Below, one piece after another: positions 44,469 to 52,866 of a stretch of 55,114 nucleotides of DNA. This stretch comes from Oscillospiraceae bacterium. GTDB taxonomy: Bacteria; Bacillota; Clostridia; Oscillospirales; UBA929. The stretch covers positions 1 through 55,114 of the forward strand of contig WRAI01000014.1 in the NCBI GenBank assembly GCA_009780275.1. The letters are read 5' to 3'. The first letter of the stretch is position 1; each line of letters opens with the position of its first letter. The notes beneath the pieces are model-generated. The model saw nothing but the letters and a program-made list of their open reading frames with translations, made no database searches and was not told the origin of the DNA. A program made the position numbers and the translations under genes.

Positions 44469-44656
44469 TTACGAAAGGTAGTGGGCGGCACAGGCTTCTG
44501 AACCAAGTTGGCCTGTTAAATATTCCTGCACTGCCGCCAGTTTTTGCTCCGGGGGTATTGACTTCTTGTTCTGCATTGATATGCTCCTATCTGTTTGTAG
44601 ACTCACTTTTTCATCTGTCTACTTCGAGGGTAGCATAGCAATTTGTCCCGAAGTTG
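44469..44656 (-). mobile_element. IS3-family remnant: truncated orfA and left end
   Basis: An ATG at 44576 (AGGAG upstream) starts a 35-residue frame, M-Q-N-K-K-S-I-P-P-E-Q-K-L-A-A-V-Q-E-Y-L and then 15 more residues. This matches the N-terminus of IS3/IS150 OrfA helix-turn-helix proteins and stops early. Upstream (44606-44656) lies a copy of the terminal repeat found at 2011-2057. No orfB follows. The rest of 44252-44800 has no gene. Confidence 0.65.
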
Positions 44657-44681
44657 CTTTCAAAAGTGCCGTTTTGGCACT

Positions 44682-44719
44682 AACAAGCACCGTGCCACAG
44701 TTGTGACACGGTGCTTGTT
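44682..44719. terminator. Hairpin downstream of the 216-aa gene
   Basis: A perfect 13-bp stem (AACAAGCACCGTG at 44682-44694 and CACGGTGCTTGTT at 44707-44719). It could terminate the minus-strand gene that ends at 44802. A shorter hairpin GTGCC/GGCAC lies next to it. Confidence 0.5.
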
Positions 44720-44801
44720 TACCCTATGGCGACTGCCATGTTTTAGTTTTCATACTGTCTTATGGAAGTCCCACTTACGCCGTCCTCTGCTCTACTGTAG
44801 A

Positions 44802-45452
44802 TTATGGGTCAACCACTTCTGCTGGACCGCGTACAAATACTGTCGCACCATTGCTACCGGCCCTCAGGCCGTTATTGGCAATTGTCACAAAATACAAATG
44901 GTTTGCGACCAACGCCGCGCCGTCGTTCAAATTCGATGCCGAGGTCAGGCTCACCATCGCCGGGTTTCCTGTCGCGACTGTGTTTACACCAGTCGCACTG
45001 CCCAAACGCAAAATAACTTCTGTGCCAATTTGCCCGCGCAAGGTCTGTCCGGCACGCAAGTCAATTCGCCGGAACAGCGCGCTACCGGCTTCGCCGCCGG
45101 CCGTACCGTCAATCTGGTCCATCACACCTCGTACGACAAGTTCAACAAATTCCGGGTCACGTAGGTCAATGCCCTCGTCAAGCAATAGACCGGTAATGAT
45201 ATTATCCAAGTTACGCACCAGCTGATCATAGTGCGCGTCCAACTCATCCACCATACCATCAAGCACGCCGCGCATATCTTCGGTCATACCTTGGATCCAT
45301 AGCGGCTGCAGGGCCTCTAAATAGCTTCTGGCGACCAAAGGGTCATCGCGCGTGCCGTTACGTGCCGAATTGTCGGTAGCAATCGCAACGCCCAATGTGA
45401 CAATCAACACCACCACAAGAAACGACGCCGTGCCAATTTTCCATTTTTTCAT
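44802..45452 (-). CDS. Membrane-anchored or secreted protein of unknown function
   Basis: The 216-residue product has one N-terminal hydrophobic segment (about 6-26) and then an extracytoplasmic domain. The domain starts G-T-R-D-D-P-L-V-A-R-S-Y-L and has a helical region to about 120. A beta-rich C-terminal part has G-T-E-V-I-L-R-L-G-S-A-T-G and A-N-H-L-Y-F-V-T-I. I have seen similar proteins in related clostridia but know no function. AACGGAGG precedes the start. Confidence 0.6.
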   Translation of the reverse strand: MKKWKIGTASFLVVVLIVTLGVAIATDNSARNGTRDDPLVARSYLEALQPLWIQGMTEDMRGVLDGMVDELDAHYDQLVRNLDNIITGLLLDEGIDLRDPEFVELVVRGVMDQIDGTAGGEAGSALFRRIDLRAGQTLRGQIGTEVILRLGSATGVNTVATGNPAMVSLTSASNLNDGAALVANHLYFVTIANNGLRAGSNGATVFVRGPAEVVDP

Positions 45453-45487
45453 TAGTATATACCTCCGTTGGTTTTATCTGTATGTAA

Positions 45488-45506
45488 GGGCGAATACTAT
45501 TCGCCC
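45488..45506. repeat. Palindromic intergenic motif GGGCGAATA...TATTCGCCC type
   Basis: GGGCGAATACTATTCGCCC at 45488-45506, preceded by TGTAA. It belongs to the same style of short palindromes as 24937-24985. Confidence 0.5.
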
Positions 45507-45521
45507 GCCGCAAATGCAAAA

Positions 45522-45923
45522 CTAGCCCGAAATCCCCAAACTTACTGCAATCGCGCTGTTCACACGGTTCATCAACCTGCCGTCAAGCTGCCCGATGCGC
45601 TCTTTCAAGCGCTTCTTGTCAATGGTTCGCACCTGCTCAAGCAAAATCACAGAGTCACGGCTCAAACCATACACACGCGCCGAAAGTTCGATATGCGTCG
45701 GCAAACGCGCCTTGTTCAACTGTGATGTAATGGCCGCTGCAATGACCGTTGGGCTGTGCTTGTTGCCTACATTGTTTTGCACGATGAGCACCGGGCGCAT
45801 GCCGCCTTGTTCGCTGCCCACCACAGGGCTCAAATCAGCGTAATAAATGTCACCGCGCATCACTGTATCCGTTACGGCATAGGGCTTCATGCCTACGTCT
45901 GTAAATGGGATCCTTGCTGTCAT
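45522..45923 (-). CDS. mazF: MazF/EndoA-type endoribonuclease toxin
   Basis: The core G-D-I-Y-Y-A-D-L-S-P-V-V-G-S-E-Q-G-G followed by M-R-P-V-L-I-V-Q-N-N is the highly conserved EndoA (NdoA/MazF) start, and L-P-T-H-I-E-L and V-I-L-L-E-Q-V-R-T-I-D follow. EndoA cleaves mRNA at short motifs. The start is uncertain: ATG 45923 (133 residues), TTG or GTG just upstream with the SD AGGAGAGG, or ATG 45965. In Bacillus the antitoxin gene ndoAI lies between alr and ndoA. Here none is present; only 69-110 bp separate the genes. Confidence 0.92.
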   Translation of the reverse strand: MTARIPFTDVGMKPYAVTDTVMRGDIYYADLSPVVGSEQGGMRPVLIVQNNVGNKHSPTVIAAAITSQLNKARLPTHIELSARVYGLSRDSVILLEQVRTIDKKRLKERIGQLDGRLMNRVNSAIAVSLGISG

Positions 45924-46034
45924 GTCCAAAATATTCACCTCTCCTGTCGTTGGTTTCACTACCATTTTTCCACAGATGAGGGCTTTTTAGTCATGATTTT
46001 AACACCATGATAAAATATTTTTTTGAGCACTTGC

Positions 46035-47192
46035 TCAATCGTCAATGACAAAATTTTTCGTCACACCAACTTCAACGCCATTTTGCTTGTACACACGCGG
46101 CACACGTTTGCCAACGTTACACATAATCTCATAAGTAATTGTCCCAACTTCTTGTGCCACATTTGACAACGACAATTCAGCGTCACCTTGCTTTCCAAAC
46201 AGCACAACTTCCGTGCCTTCGCATACATCTTCAATATCGGTCACATCAAACATCGTCATGTCCATGCAGACGGCGCCCAGCAACGGCGCGACTTTCCCAT
46301 TGATTAACGCCGACCCCCGGCATGACAATGCCCGCGGATATCCATCCGCATAACCAATCGGCACAGTGGCAACCAACCTATCCGACGGCGCAACATATTT
46401 GCGGTCATAGCTCACACCTTCGCCTTTTGCCACACATTTGACTTGCGATACAATACTGTGCAAACTCATCACAGGTTGCAGTTCCCAACCATTAATAGTT
46501 TGTTGCACAGGGCTTTGTCCAAATAAAATCACTCCGGGGCGCACCATATCAAAGTGCGTACAGGGATATTGTAACACAGCCGCGCTATTTGCGCAATGGG
46601 CTACATAAAAGTTTTCTCCCAAATCGCGCAATTTCTTGCGCGTCCCACAAAATCGATCAAGCTGAGCTAACGTAACTGCCTTATCATCACCACTTGAAAA
46701 ATGCGTGAACAAGCCTTGAATGTCAAGATTCGGCAAATTGCAGACCGCCAATATCGCTTCAATCTCATTGTGCTGAAATCCCAAGCGTGACATGCCTGTA
46801 TCTATTTTCAAATGCACAGGCAGTGTACACTGCTGTGCTTGACAGGCTTGCGAAAGCGCGAGAGCTTGTCCTTGACTGTATACCGTTTGCGTCAAACCAT
46901 TATCCAGCAGCTGTTTGGCTGCTTCCGGCGGCGTATAGCCCAATATCAAGATAGGCAACTCAATATCGGCGCGACGCAGCTGCAACGCTTCGTTAATATT
47001 TGACACGCCCAGCATATCGTAGCCAAGTTCCCGCAATAACTCCGCTACAGCCACAGCCCCATGACCGTAGCCATCTGCCTTAACAACACCCATTAGCTTC
47101 GTATGTGGGTGCGTATGTTTTCGAATTTCCAATGCGTTGTGCCGCAAAGCGTCAAGGTTTATTTCCGCCCATGTTCTTCTAAGGTAGTTCAT
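46035..47192 (-). CDS. alr: Alanine racemase
   Basis: Alr makes D-alanine for peptidoglycan using PLP. The 385-residue product has the PLP Lys38 in V-V-K-A-D-G-Y-G-H-G, D-T-G-M-S-R-L-G near 133, and the catalytic Tyr in G-V-S-Y-D-R-K-Y near 265. It ends with the beta domain (G-A-V-C-M-D-M-T-M). It overlaps the lipoprotein gene by 4 bp. The alr-mazF order is as in Firmicutes. D-Ala level also affects spore germination. Confidence 0.97.
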   Translation of the reverse strand: MNYLRRTWAEINLDALRHNALEIRKHTHPHTKLMGVVKADGYGHGAVAVAELLRELGYDMLGVSNINEALQLRRADIELPILILGYTPPEAAKQLLDNGLTQTVYSQGQALALSQACQAQQCTLPVHLKIDTGMSRLGFQHNEIEAILAVCNLPNLDIQGLFTHFSSGDDKAVTLAQLDRFCGTRKKLRDLGENFYVAHCANSAAVLQYPCTHFDMVRPGVILFGQSPVQQTINGWELQPVMSLHSIVSQVKCVAKGEGVSYDRKYVAPSDRLVATVPIGYADGYPRALSCRGSALINGKVAPLLGAVCMDMTMFDVTDIEDVCEGTEVVLFGKQGDAELSLSNVAQEVGTITYEIMCNVGKRVPRVYKQNGVEVGVTKNFVIDD

Positions 47193-47761
47193 CCCAACTC
47201 CACCTGTAAAAATGTAATCGTCAATATATTCGCCCCATCTACATATGTCTCACTGCGCAAAGGGTGCATGGTCTCAACATCAAACCAAACAACCATACGA
47301 TGCTCTATACCACCATGTGTTGACGCATACACTGCACGAATCGCTTGCGTACCAAAAGCATTTTCCGTACCGTATGCCACAATATGACCCTCGCGCCATG
47401 TCTGTACAGCAAAGGGTACAGCCTCAAGCGGCGACAATCCCGTCCCCGGCAGCGCACCCGTTTCCAGCGACAAACCATCAAATTGCAGGATACTTCCGCC
47501 CTCATGCAACACCACGCGAATTCCCGCCAACTCACTCGGTTCTAGGACCTCGACGCTCTCTTCCTCGAGCGAAAGGTTGTAGCGCAATAGGTATTCGACT
47601 ACCCTATCGCCAAAATCTGCCCGAACACGCGCATCCATTGTAGCATAACGCATACTGCCATAAAATTCATGCAATCTCGGCACGGCTTCTCCGCCTACAT
47701 TGCATGCAGGAAACAGCAGCAACACGGCGATTATCATTGGTGCAAAGGTGAACTTTTTCAT
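47189..47761 (-). CDS. Putative lipoprotein, GerS-like by position
   Basis: From the ATG at 47761 (SD GGAGGCG) it has 190 residues. The signal has a lipobox L-L-F-P-A-C near residue 20, so it is probably lipid-anchored outside the membrane. The mature part is beta-rich (L-S-L-E-T-G-A-L-P-G-T-G; W-F-D-V-E-T-M-H-P-L) as in LolA/RseB-like lipid-carrier folds. In Clostridioides the germination lipoprotein gerS is next to an alr gene, and a similar role is inferred here by position only. Confidence 0.65.
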   Translation of the reverse strand: MKKFTFAPMIIAVLLLFPACNVGGEAVPRLHEFYGSMRYATMDARVRADFGDRVVEYLLRYNLSLEEESVEVLEPSELAGIRVVLHEGGSILQFDGLSLETGALPGTGLSPLEAVPFAVQTWREGHIVAYGTENAFGTQAIRAVYASTHGGIEHRMVVWFDVETMHPLRSETYVDGANILTITFLQVELG

Positions 47762-47792
47762 GGGTCGCCTCCGCACGGATTTATTTATTCAA

Positions 47793-49007
47793 TTATGTAG
47801 GGGCATCAAAATATTTTAACAACTTCGGTATTTCAGCCAAAATGTCTGATGGCATCATACCCATTTGACTGCCTTTTTTCACTGCTACATCAGCCGCGCA
47901 ACCATGGACAAATGCCGCAAATGCTGCTGCATCGCCCGGCTCAATGCCTTGTGCAGCCAGCGCACCAACCATACCGGCAAGAATGTCGCCGCTACCGCCT
48001 TTGGCAAGTCCGCAATTGCCAGATTGATTCACTGTCGTACGCCCGTCAGGGCAAGCCGTAACGGTTTGCCCTCCCTTAAGCAAGACAGTGCAATTGGAAT
48101 TGACGGCATAATTCTGCACGGCAGTCAGCCTTGGTGCATTGTCCAACTGCCCGCCAATACGCCGAAACTCACCTTCATGCGGCGTGAGGACAACCTGCCG
48201 ACTCTGTACATATATATGCCGTGCCATGACATTTAGACCGTCTGCATCAATAATCAGCGGCGCTTCGCCGTAGTTCAGCACCTCGCGCATGATTAACTCC
48301 ATGCCGCGCCCATTGCCCAACCCGGGGCCGACGACAACAGCATCGGCGTTGTCGATTTGCTCACGGATGAGCGGCAATGCCTCAACGGAAAGAAAACCGT
48401 CTCCGTCGTCGCGCAACGGCACAACAATATTTTCGCAACAATCACTCGCTACGACTTGATGGATGCAATTCGGCACGCCGACCGTCACCAACCCCACACC
48501 CATGCGCCACGCACCGCCTGCCGCTAATCGCGCCGCACCCGAAAAATTTCGGCTTCCAGCCAAGATGAACAGCCGTCCATTGTTATACTTATGCGCATTG
48601 GCATTTCGTTTGTCAATCACGTTGCACCAGTGCGCCCATTGCTCGGGATAAGGCAGCAACTCTTTCTCATCTTGTGCGACAAGCGTCACAACCGCCGTCG
48701 CCATGCCACCGTCATGCGAAATCGACAGCGATGTCTTCCACTGCGCCGCTAACGCACCGATAAAATGCGGCGCACCGCGCCCATCGTGCGCCACTTCGAC
48801 GCGATGAAATAAATCGCGTGTCAACCCACTGCCCAATGCCTTGGCCAACGCCTCTTTTGCAGCAAAAAACCCCGCCGCCGTCTGCGCATTTTGGCTGCCT
48901 TTTGCCGCGATATACGCCAACTCGTTGGGCGTAAAAATCTGCGCCTTAGTAATGTCGCTCATCGTCTCAAAACGCACGATTTCTACAATATCAATGCCAA
49001 TTCTCAT
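47793..49007 (-). CDS. Fusion: holo-ACP synthase (AcpS) + ADP-dependent NAD(P)H-hydrate dehydratase (NnrD)
   Basis: The 404-residue product has two enzymes in one chain. Residues 1-120 are AcpS (G-I-D-I-V-E-I at the start, F-F-A-A-K-E-A-L-A-K-A-L-G near 50, S-I-S-H-D-G near 95), which puts phosphopantetheine on acyl carrier protein. Residues about 135-400 are the NnrD/carbohydrate-kinase fold (G-V-G-L-V-T-V, V-V-V-G-P-G-L-G, I-I-D-A-D-G-L-N, N-C-G-L-A-K-G-G-S-G-D-I-L-A-G), which repairs hydrated NAD(P)H. The usual NnrE epimerase half of YjeF proteins is absent, with AcpS in its place. It lies upstream of the lipoprotein and alr. Confidence 0.92.
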   Translation of the reverse strand: MRIGIDIVEIVRFETMSDITKAQIFTPNELAYIAAKGSQNAQTAAGFFAAKEALAKALGSGLTRDLFHRVEVAHDGRGAPHFIGALAAQWKTSLSISHDGGMATAVVTLVAQDEKELLPYPEQWAHWCNVIDKRNANAHKYNNGRLFILAGSRNFSGAARLAAGGAWRMGVGLVTVGVPNCIHQVVASDCCENIVVPLRDDGDGFLSVEALPLIREQIDNADAVVVGPGLGNGRGMELIMREVLNYGEAPLIIDADGLNVMARHIYVQSRQVVLTPHEGEFRRIGGQLDNAPRLTAVQNYAVNSNCTVLLKGGQTVTACPDGRTTVNQSGNCGLAKGGSGDILAGMVGALAAQGIEPGDAAAFAAFVHGCAADVAVKKGSQMGMMPSDILAEIPKLLKYFDAPT

Positions 49008-49040
49008 GGATATGTTGCCTCCAGGGTATGTTAGGATAAT

Positions 49041-49820
49041 CTAATGAAACACAGCGTTGCTAATAGCTGTCGCCGGTGGCCATCCAGCAAATGATATTGC
49101 TCCATAGCCTGGGATTCTGAGTTCAAAATCTCTAACATTATGCGGTATTTCAATATCAATGGGCACAGGCTCACATGCCTTAGTCAGAGATACAGTGTAT
49201 GCCTCTACACCATCAAATGTGATAAATAGTCTTGCATTTCCAACTTGCGTCTCGCCTTCAAGAACGAAAAAGATTGCAGAGAATCGGCTGTATGTTCCAT
49301 TTAGCAGAATCCGATATGACCGTCCTTCAAAACTACCAACAACATAGCCACCGTTATGAGAATTTCCCCAATTGTCTCTAAAGGAAGCTGATGAATATGT
49401 AAGCCCTATTCTTGATGTAATATTCGTAAATTGATGCATAGGTGTATATGTGGCAACTGGATCGTTGTTCTGATTATGTGAATCTTCATCTACACCACCA
49501 TTACTTCCAGCATAGGGAATAAAATCAGTGTCATTTACCTCGTCTAGGAGACCTTGAGCATATCCTCTGGAAAACGCCTCTTCAAGTTGATGTTCAAGAA
49601 TAGAATCCATTTCATTTGTTGCATCTAAGAGACCTTGAGCATGCCCTTTAGCAAATGCCTCTTCGAGCTGGTATTCAAAAGTTATATCATTTTGCAGCTG
49701 CTCATTAAAGTGAGCTGTTAAAAATGCACCAATAGCAGCACCTCCAATGACACCTATTGCAGCTACAATGGCACAAATGATTAATGTACGATTATGCTTT
49801 TTTGAATCTGACAATCTCAA
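49041..49820 (-). CDS. Membrane-anchored protein with NPCBM-like domain and an internal repeat
   Basis: The 259-residue product has an N-terminal membrane segment (about 14-36). A helical stalk follows with a near-identical repeat, Q-L-E-E-A-F-A-K-G-H-A-Q-G-L-L-D and Q-L-E-E-A-F-S-R-G-Y-A-Q-G-L-L-D (about 50-95). Then come an acidic linker and a C-terminal beta domain (about 135-259; S-Y-R-I-L-L-N-G, L-F-I-T-F-D-G, D-I-E-I-P) resembling NPCBM carbohydrate-binding domains. Function unknown. The gene precedes the acpS-nnrD unit and is followed at once by it. Confidence 0.6.
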   Translation of the reverse strand: MRLSDSKKHNRTLIICAIVAAIGVIGGAAIGAFLTAHFNEQLQNDITFEYQLEEAFAKGHAQGLLDATNEMDSILEHQLEEAFSRGYAQGLLDEVNDTDFIPYAGSNGGVDEDSHNQNNDPVATYTPMHQFTNITSRIGLTYSSASFRDNWGNSHNGGYVVGSFEGRSYRILLNGTYSRFSAIFFVLEGETQVGNARLFITFDGVEAYTVSLTKACEPVPIDIEIPHNVRDFELRIPGYGAISFAGWPPATAISNAVFH

Positions 49821-49868
49821 ACACCTCTTTAACCTGACAGTAACAATCTAGCATTTGTTTTCTATACC

Positions 49869-50354
49869 CTACACTTCATCGCCCTTACGCATCTTATGCG
49901 GAATGTATTTGCTTATTGCGTCCAAAATCCGCTCGTTGGGCTGCAAGATCATCAACGTCCGCACACCATCTTTACTAAACGCCGCGAACCAGCGTCCCTC
50001 AGCTTTAGGTGTTGAGGCAAGGTCTAACAACGTCGAATTTTCACGCCGCTGTTCAAATTCTTGCGCATAAGCCTTCCGCATAGGCGCCAATAATTCAAAC
50101 GCCTGCACATCAATGGTCAGCAGCCGCTTGCGCCGCTTTTTGTAAATAATACGGTCAATATCTAATTCGCCATTGGTAAAGATATACTCATATTCAACAT
50201 GAAAATTCTGATAGAACCGATACAATCCAAAACAGACTACCAACACCGTCAGCGGCACAAGAAATGGCAACGGAAGCAGCGCGCCAATAAAAAACGCCCC
50301 GGCAACTCCACCGAGTATAGCAACGAGCAACAAGGCATAATCCAACACGCGCAT
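49869..50354 (-). CDS. DUF6106-family membrane protein
   Basis: The 161-residue product has two membrane segments (about 5-25 and 28-48) and then a cytoplasmic domain with E-Y-E-Y-I-F-T-N-G-E-L-D-I-D-R-I and K-K-R-R-K-R-L, typical of DUF6106. The frame continues upstream of the ATG for 14 codons (I-N-Q-D-I-Y-F-E-Q-I-I-A-R-K), which match the family N-terminus. It has AGGAGG 7 nt before an AUC codon at 50396. Translation may therefore start at that unusual codon. Function unknown. Confidence 0.65.
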   Translation of the reverse strand: MRVLDYALLLVAILGGVAGAFFIGALLPLPFLVPLTVLVVCFGLYRFYQNFHVEYEYIFTNGELDIDRIIYKKRRKRLLTIDVQAFELLAPMRKAYAQEFEQRRENSTLLDLASTPKAEGRWFAAFSKDGVRTLMILQPNERILDAISKYIPHKMRKGDEV

Positions 50355-50543
50355 CTTCCGCGCTATAATTTGCTCAAAATAAATATCTTGGTTGATGACC
50401 GCGCCCTCCTATCTCAAAAATTGTGCAAGTATCGCCTTACGCCATATTTTCCCGTAGTATTTGCTTGAATCGGCCAATACAGCGATGTTACCATCGTCAC
50501 TTCCTGCACCACCCTACACAACACATCACTTGCTTTGCGTAAA

Positions 50544-50681
50544 TCAACCACGTTGTAAATACAGATAGGCGCAATCATCCTTTTTGATGCTCTCAATAAG
50601 CCCCATTTGCTCGTAATAGCGCAGAATTCTGGTTGAAAGGTTCAACGCCCTCGAAATTCCATCGATCGTAGTAAGATTCAT
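50544..50681 (-). pseudogene. MerR-family regulator remnant
   Basis: From 50681 the frame reads M-N-L-T-T-I-D-G-I-S-R-A-L-N-L-S-T-R-I-L, then R-Y-Y-E-Q-M-G-L-I, the MerR helix-turn-helix. It stops after 45 codons. No effector or dimerisation domain follows in any frame, so it is probably decayed. It lies 29 bp downstream of pyk. Confidence 0.7.
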
Positions 50682-50709
50682 ATTTGCCGGTGGCCTACTC
50701 GGCAGCTCT

Positions 50710-52146
50710 TTACAAAACCGCCTCTTCTTCACCTACCGTATATACACGCACCATATTGGTTTCGGCGTGATGCCCAACAGGTACACCCGCCGTAATGACA
50801 ATGGTGTCGCCTTTGACAATCAATCCTTTTTCCAATGATGCCTCAATGGCTTGATCAATCAACGCCTTAGTATCTGAACCCTCTTGAGTCAAAATCGGCG
50901 TCACGCCCCACGCCATTTTGAGCTGGCGCTGCGCCACAGGATTGGGCGTACAACCAATAATCGGGCATTGCGGACGGAAGCGCGATACGCTCCGTGCCGT
51001 GCCGCCACTCTCAGTGATGCACAAAATCGCCTTGGCATTGAGGTTGTGCGCCATTGTAACAGTGGCGTGTGAAATGGCGTCACGCACCGATTTATTCTCA
51101 TATTCTTCTTGGCGGAAACGGCGAGCGTAGTGAATTGTTCCCTCAGCGTACTCGGCAATACTCGCCATCGCGCTCAATGCCTCAACAGGGTACTTACCCA
51201 TTGCCGTCTCGCCCGACAGCATAACACCGCTCGTGCCGTCATACACAGCGTTGGCAACGTCAGACACTTCAGCACGCGTCGGCCGCGGATTTTGAATCAT
51301 CGACTCCAACATATGCGTCGCCGTAATAACATTTTTGCCGGCACGACGTGTCTGCTTAATCAACCGCTTTTGAATGTCGGGCAACTCTTGGAAGTCAACT
51401 TCCACGCCCAAGTCGCCACGCGCCACCATCAAGCCGTCAGACGCCTCTAAAATCTCATCAGCATTCTTGACACCCTCGGCATTCTCAATCTTAGCGATGA
51501 TTTTGACTTCACTGTTTGGATTAGTCTTAGCCACTTCCTCACGCAAAATCTTAACATCCTCGGCCGAGCGCACAAAGCTGGCTGCAATAAAATCAAAGTC
51601 ATTTTCCACGATAAATTTAATGTCGCGACGGTCTTGCGCGCTCAAATACGGCATTTTGACGTTGACATCGGGCAAATTGACACTCTTCTTGCCCGAAATC
51701 GCACCACCGTTGACGATGGTGGTATGTACATCGTTGCCGCTGACCGACTCAACAACAAGTTCAATCAGCCCGTCATCCAGCAGCACGCGGTTGCCTTTCG
51801 ACATCTCTTTGGCAAAATCTTCATAGGTCACGCTGACTTTTTCAGCCGTACCATCAACGTCATCAGTGGTCAGCGTAAACTTACCACCCGCTGTCAGTTC
51901 AACTTTACCGTCAGCAAACATACCGATGCGAATTTCCGGCCCTTTGGTATCACCGAGCAAAGCAACGGTCCTGCCTGTTTCTTGGCAGACTTTGCGCATG
52001 GTTGTCGCCCATTGTGTCACTTTGTCATGCAAACCGTGCGAGAAGTTGAACCTTGCAATGTCCAATCCCGCCAGCACCAGTTCTTTCATAACCTCATGCG
52101 ACTCACTCGCCGGACCGATTGTAGATACGATTTTTGTTTTTCTCAT
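50710..52146 (-). CDS. pyk: Pyruvate kinase
   Basis: Pyk makes pyruvate and ATP from PEP. The 478-residue product has R-K-T-K-I-V-S-T-I-G-P near the start, the catalytic I-A-K-I-E-N-A-E-G region near 220, M-V-A-R-G-D-L-G-V-E near 245, and V-M-L-S-G-E-T-A-M-G-K near 310. The extra C-terminal PEP-utiliser domain of Bacillus-type enzymes is absent, which is normal for the shorter form. Confidence 0.97.
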   Translation of the reverse strand: MRKTKIVSTIGPASESHEVMKELVLAGLDIARFNFSHGLHDKVTQWATTMRKVCQETGRTVALLGDTKGPEIRIGMFADGKVELTAGGKFTLTTDDVDGTAEKVSVTYEDFAKEMSKGNRVLLDDGLIELVVESVSGNDVHTTIVNGGAISGKKSVNLPDVNVKMPYLSAQDRRDIKFIVENDFDFIAASFVRSAEDVKILREEVAKTNPNSEVKIIAKIENAEGVKNADEILEASDGLMVARGDLGVEVDFQELPDIQKRLIKQTRRAGKNVITATHMLESMIQNPRPTRAEVSDVANAVYDGTSGVMLSGETAMGKYPVEALSAMASIAEYAEGTIHYARRFRQEEYENKSVRDAISHATVTMAHNLNAKAILCITESGGTARSVSRFRPQCPIIGCTPNPVAQRQLKMAWGVTPILTQEGSDTKALIDQAIEASLEKGLIVKGDTIVITAGVPVGHHAETNMVRVYTVGEEEAVL

Positions 52147-52192
52147 GTGTTATTTTCTCCTTGTATTGCTTATAGAAAATGCTTATTTTGTG

Positions 52193-52441
52193 CTACATAT
52201 CCCTATCCATGTCGGCTCTTGTTAAAACAGTTTTTGCTTCGTGAGGATAGCTGCATAATACGCTATCAATAAATTGCACTCCGCAAAAGTATTTGCAGAT
52301 TGAAGTATGTTTTACCGCACATTTGTGAATATTTTGACCCTCTGCAACATTCCATGGACATTGAGAGTCGCCAAACTTTACATCACTAATGAAGTCAATA
52401 TCCATATTAGAGCCCATTAACTTTTTCACTCTGTTGTCCAC
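52193..52441 (-). CDS. Small Cys-rich protein of unknown function
   Basis: 82 residues from a GTG start at 52441 with AGGAG 6 nt upstream. It contains C-P-W-N-V-A-E-G, H-K-C-A-V-K, S-I-C-K-Y-F-C-G and V-L-C-S-Y-P-H. The five Cys suggest metal or Fe-S binding. I recall similar small proteins in clostridia but no function is known. Confidence 0.6.
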   Translation of the reverse strand: MDNRVKKLMGSNMDIDFISDVKFGDSQCPWNVAEGQNIHKCAVKHTSICKYFCGVQFIDSVLCSYPHEAKTVLTRADMDRDM

Positions 52442-52500
52442 AATAAACTCCTGTTCAAAATATAAATTAGCTGCTAAGCCACTATTCTATCGAAATTAAA

Positions 52501-52803
52501 TCAATAACTTCTCTCCACCGAAAAAATATGCTGTTTGCAGGTCATCAGTCGCATAAAAGAATAAAATTCTTTCGCCGCCTCACACGGATTGCGCGACGCC
52601 GCCTTGAAATTTTCAAGGTCGTCCATAGTCTCAAAGGTGCAAATGTCCGCCCATGTATCGCCATCGACAAGCTGTTGCCAGGAAATATACCCCTTTTGTT
52701 TGGAAATATGTTCATTGTTCAGCCTTTCTGACGCTGACAAAAAATCCGGCACAGACGCCCCTTTTTTCAGCTTATACGAAACATAATAAATGGCATTTGA
52801 CAT
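52501..52803 (-). CDS. Antibiotic-biosynthesis-monooxygenase-like (dimeric alpha/beta barrel) protein
   Basis: The 100-residue product from the ATG at 52803 (GGGGGTG upstream) has I-Y-Y-V-S-Y-K-L-K-K-G near the start, K-G-Y-I-S-W-Q-Q-L in the middle, and T-F-E-T-M-D-D-L-E-N-F-K. This pattern of small ferredoxin-like folds occurs in ABM/EthD proteins. No substrate can be given. Confidence 0.6.
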   Translation of the reverse strand: MSNAIYYVSYKLKKGASVPDFLSASERLNNEHISKQKGYISWQQLVDGDTWADICTFETMDDLENFKAASRNPCEAAKEFYSFMRLMTCKQHIFSVERSY

Positions 52804-52866
52804 AGTACACCCCCATTTCTTGCAAGGGCGGCAGATGCCGCCCTTCTGCATTATCAGTTCTTAATT

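Noticed and set aside
31678-50705. Shared CTACTCGGCAG at 31678 and 50694
   Set aside because: Only 11-13 bp are shared, one copy is partly coding, and no structure or context is in common. Likely chance.
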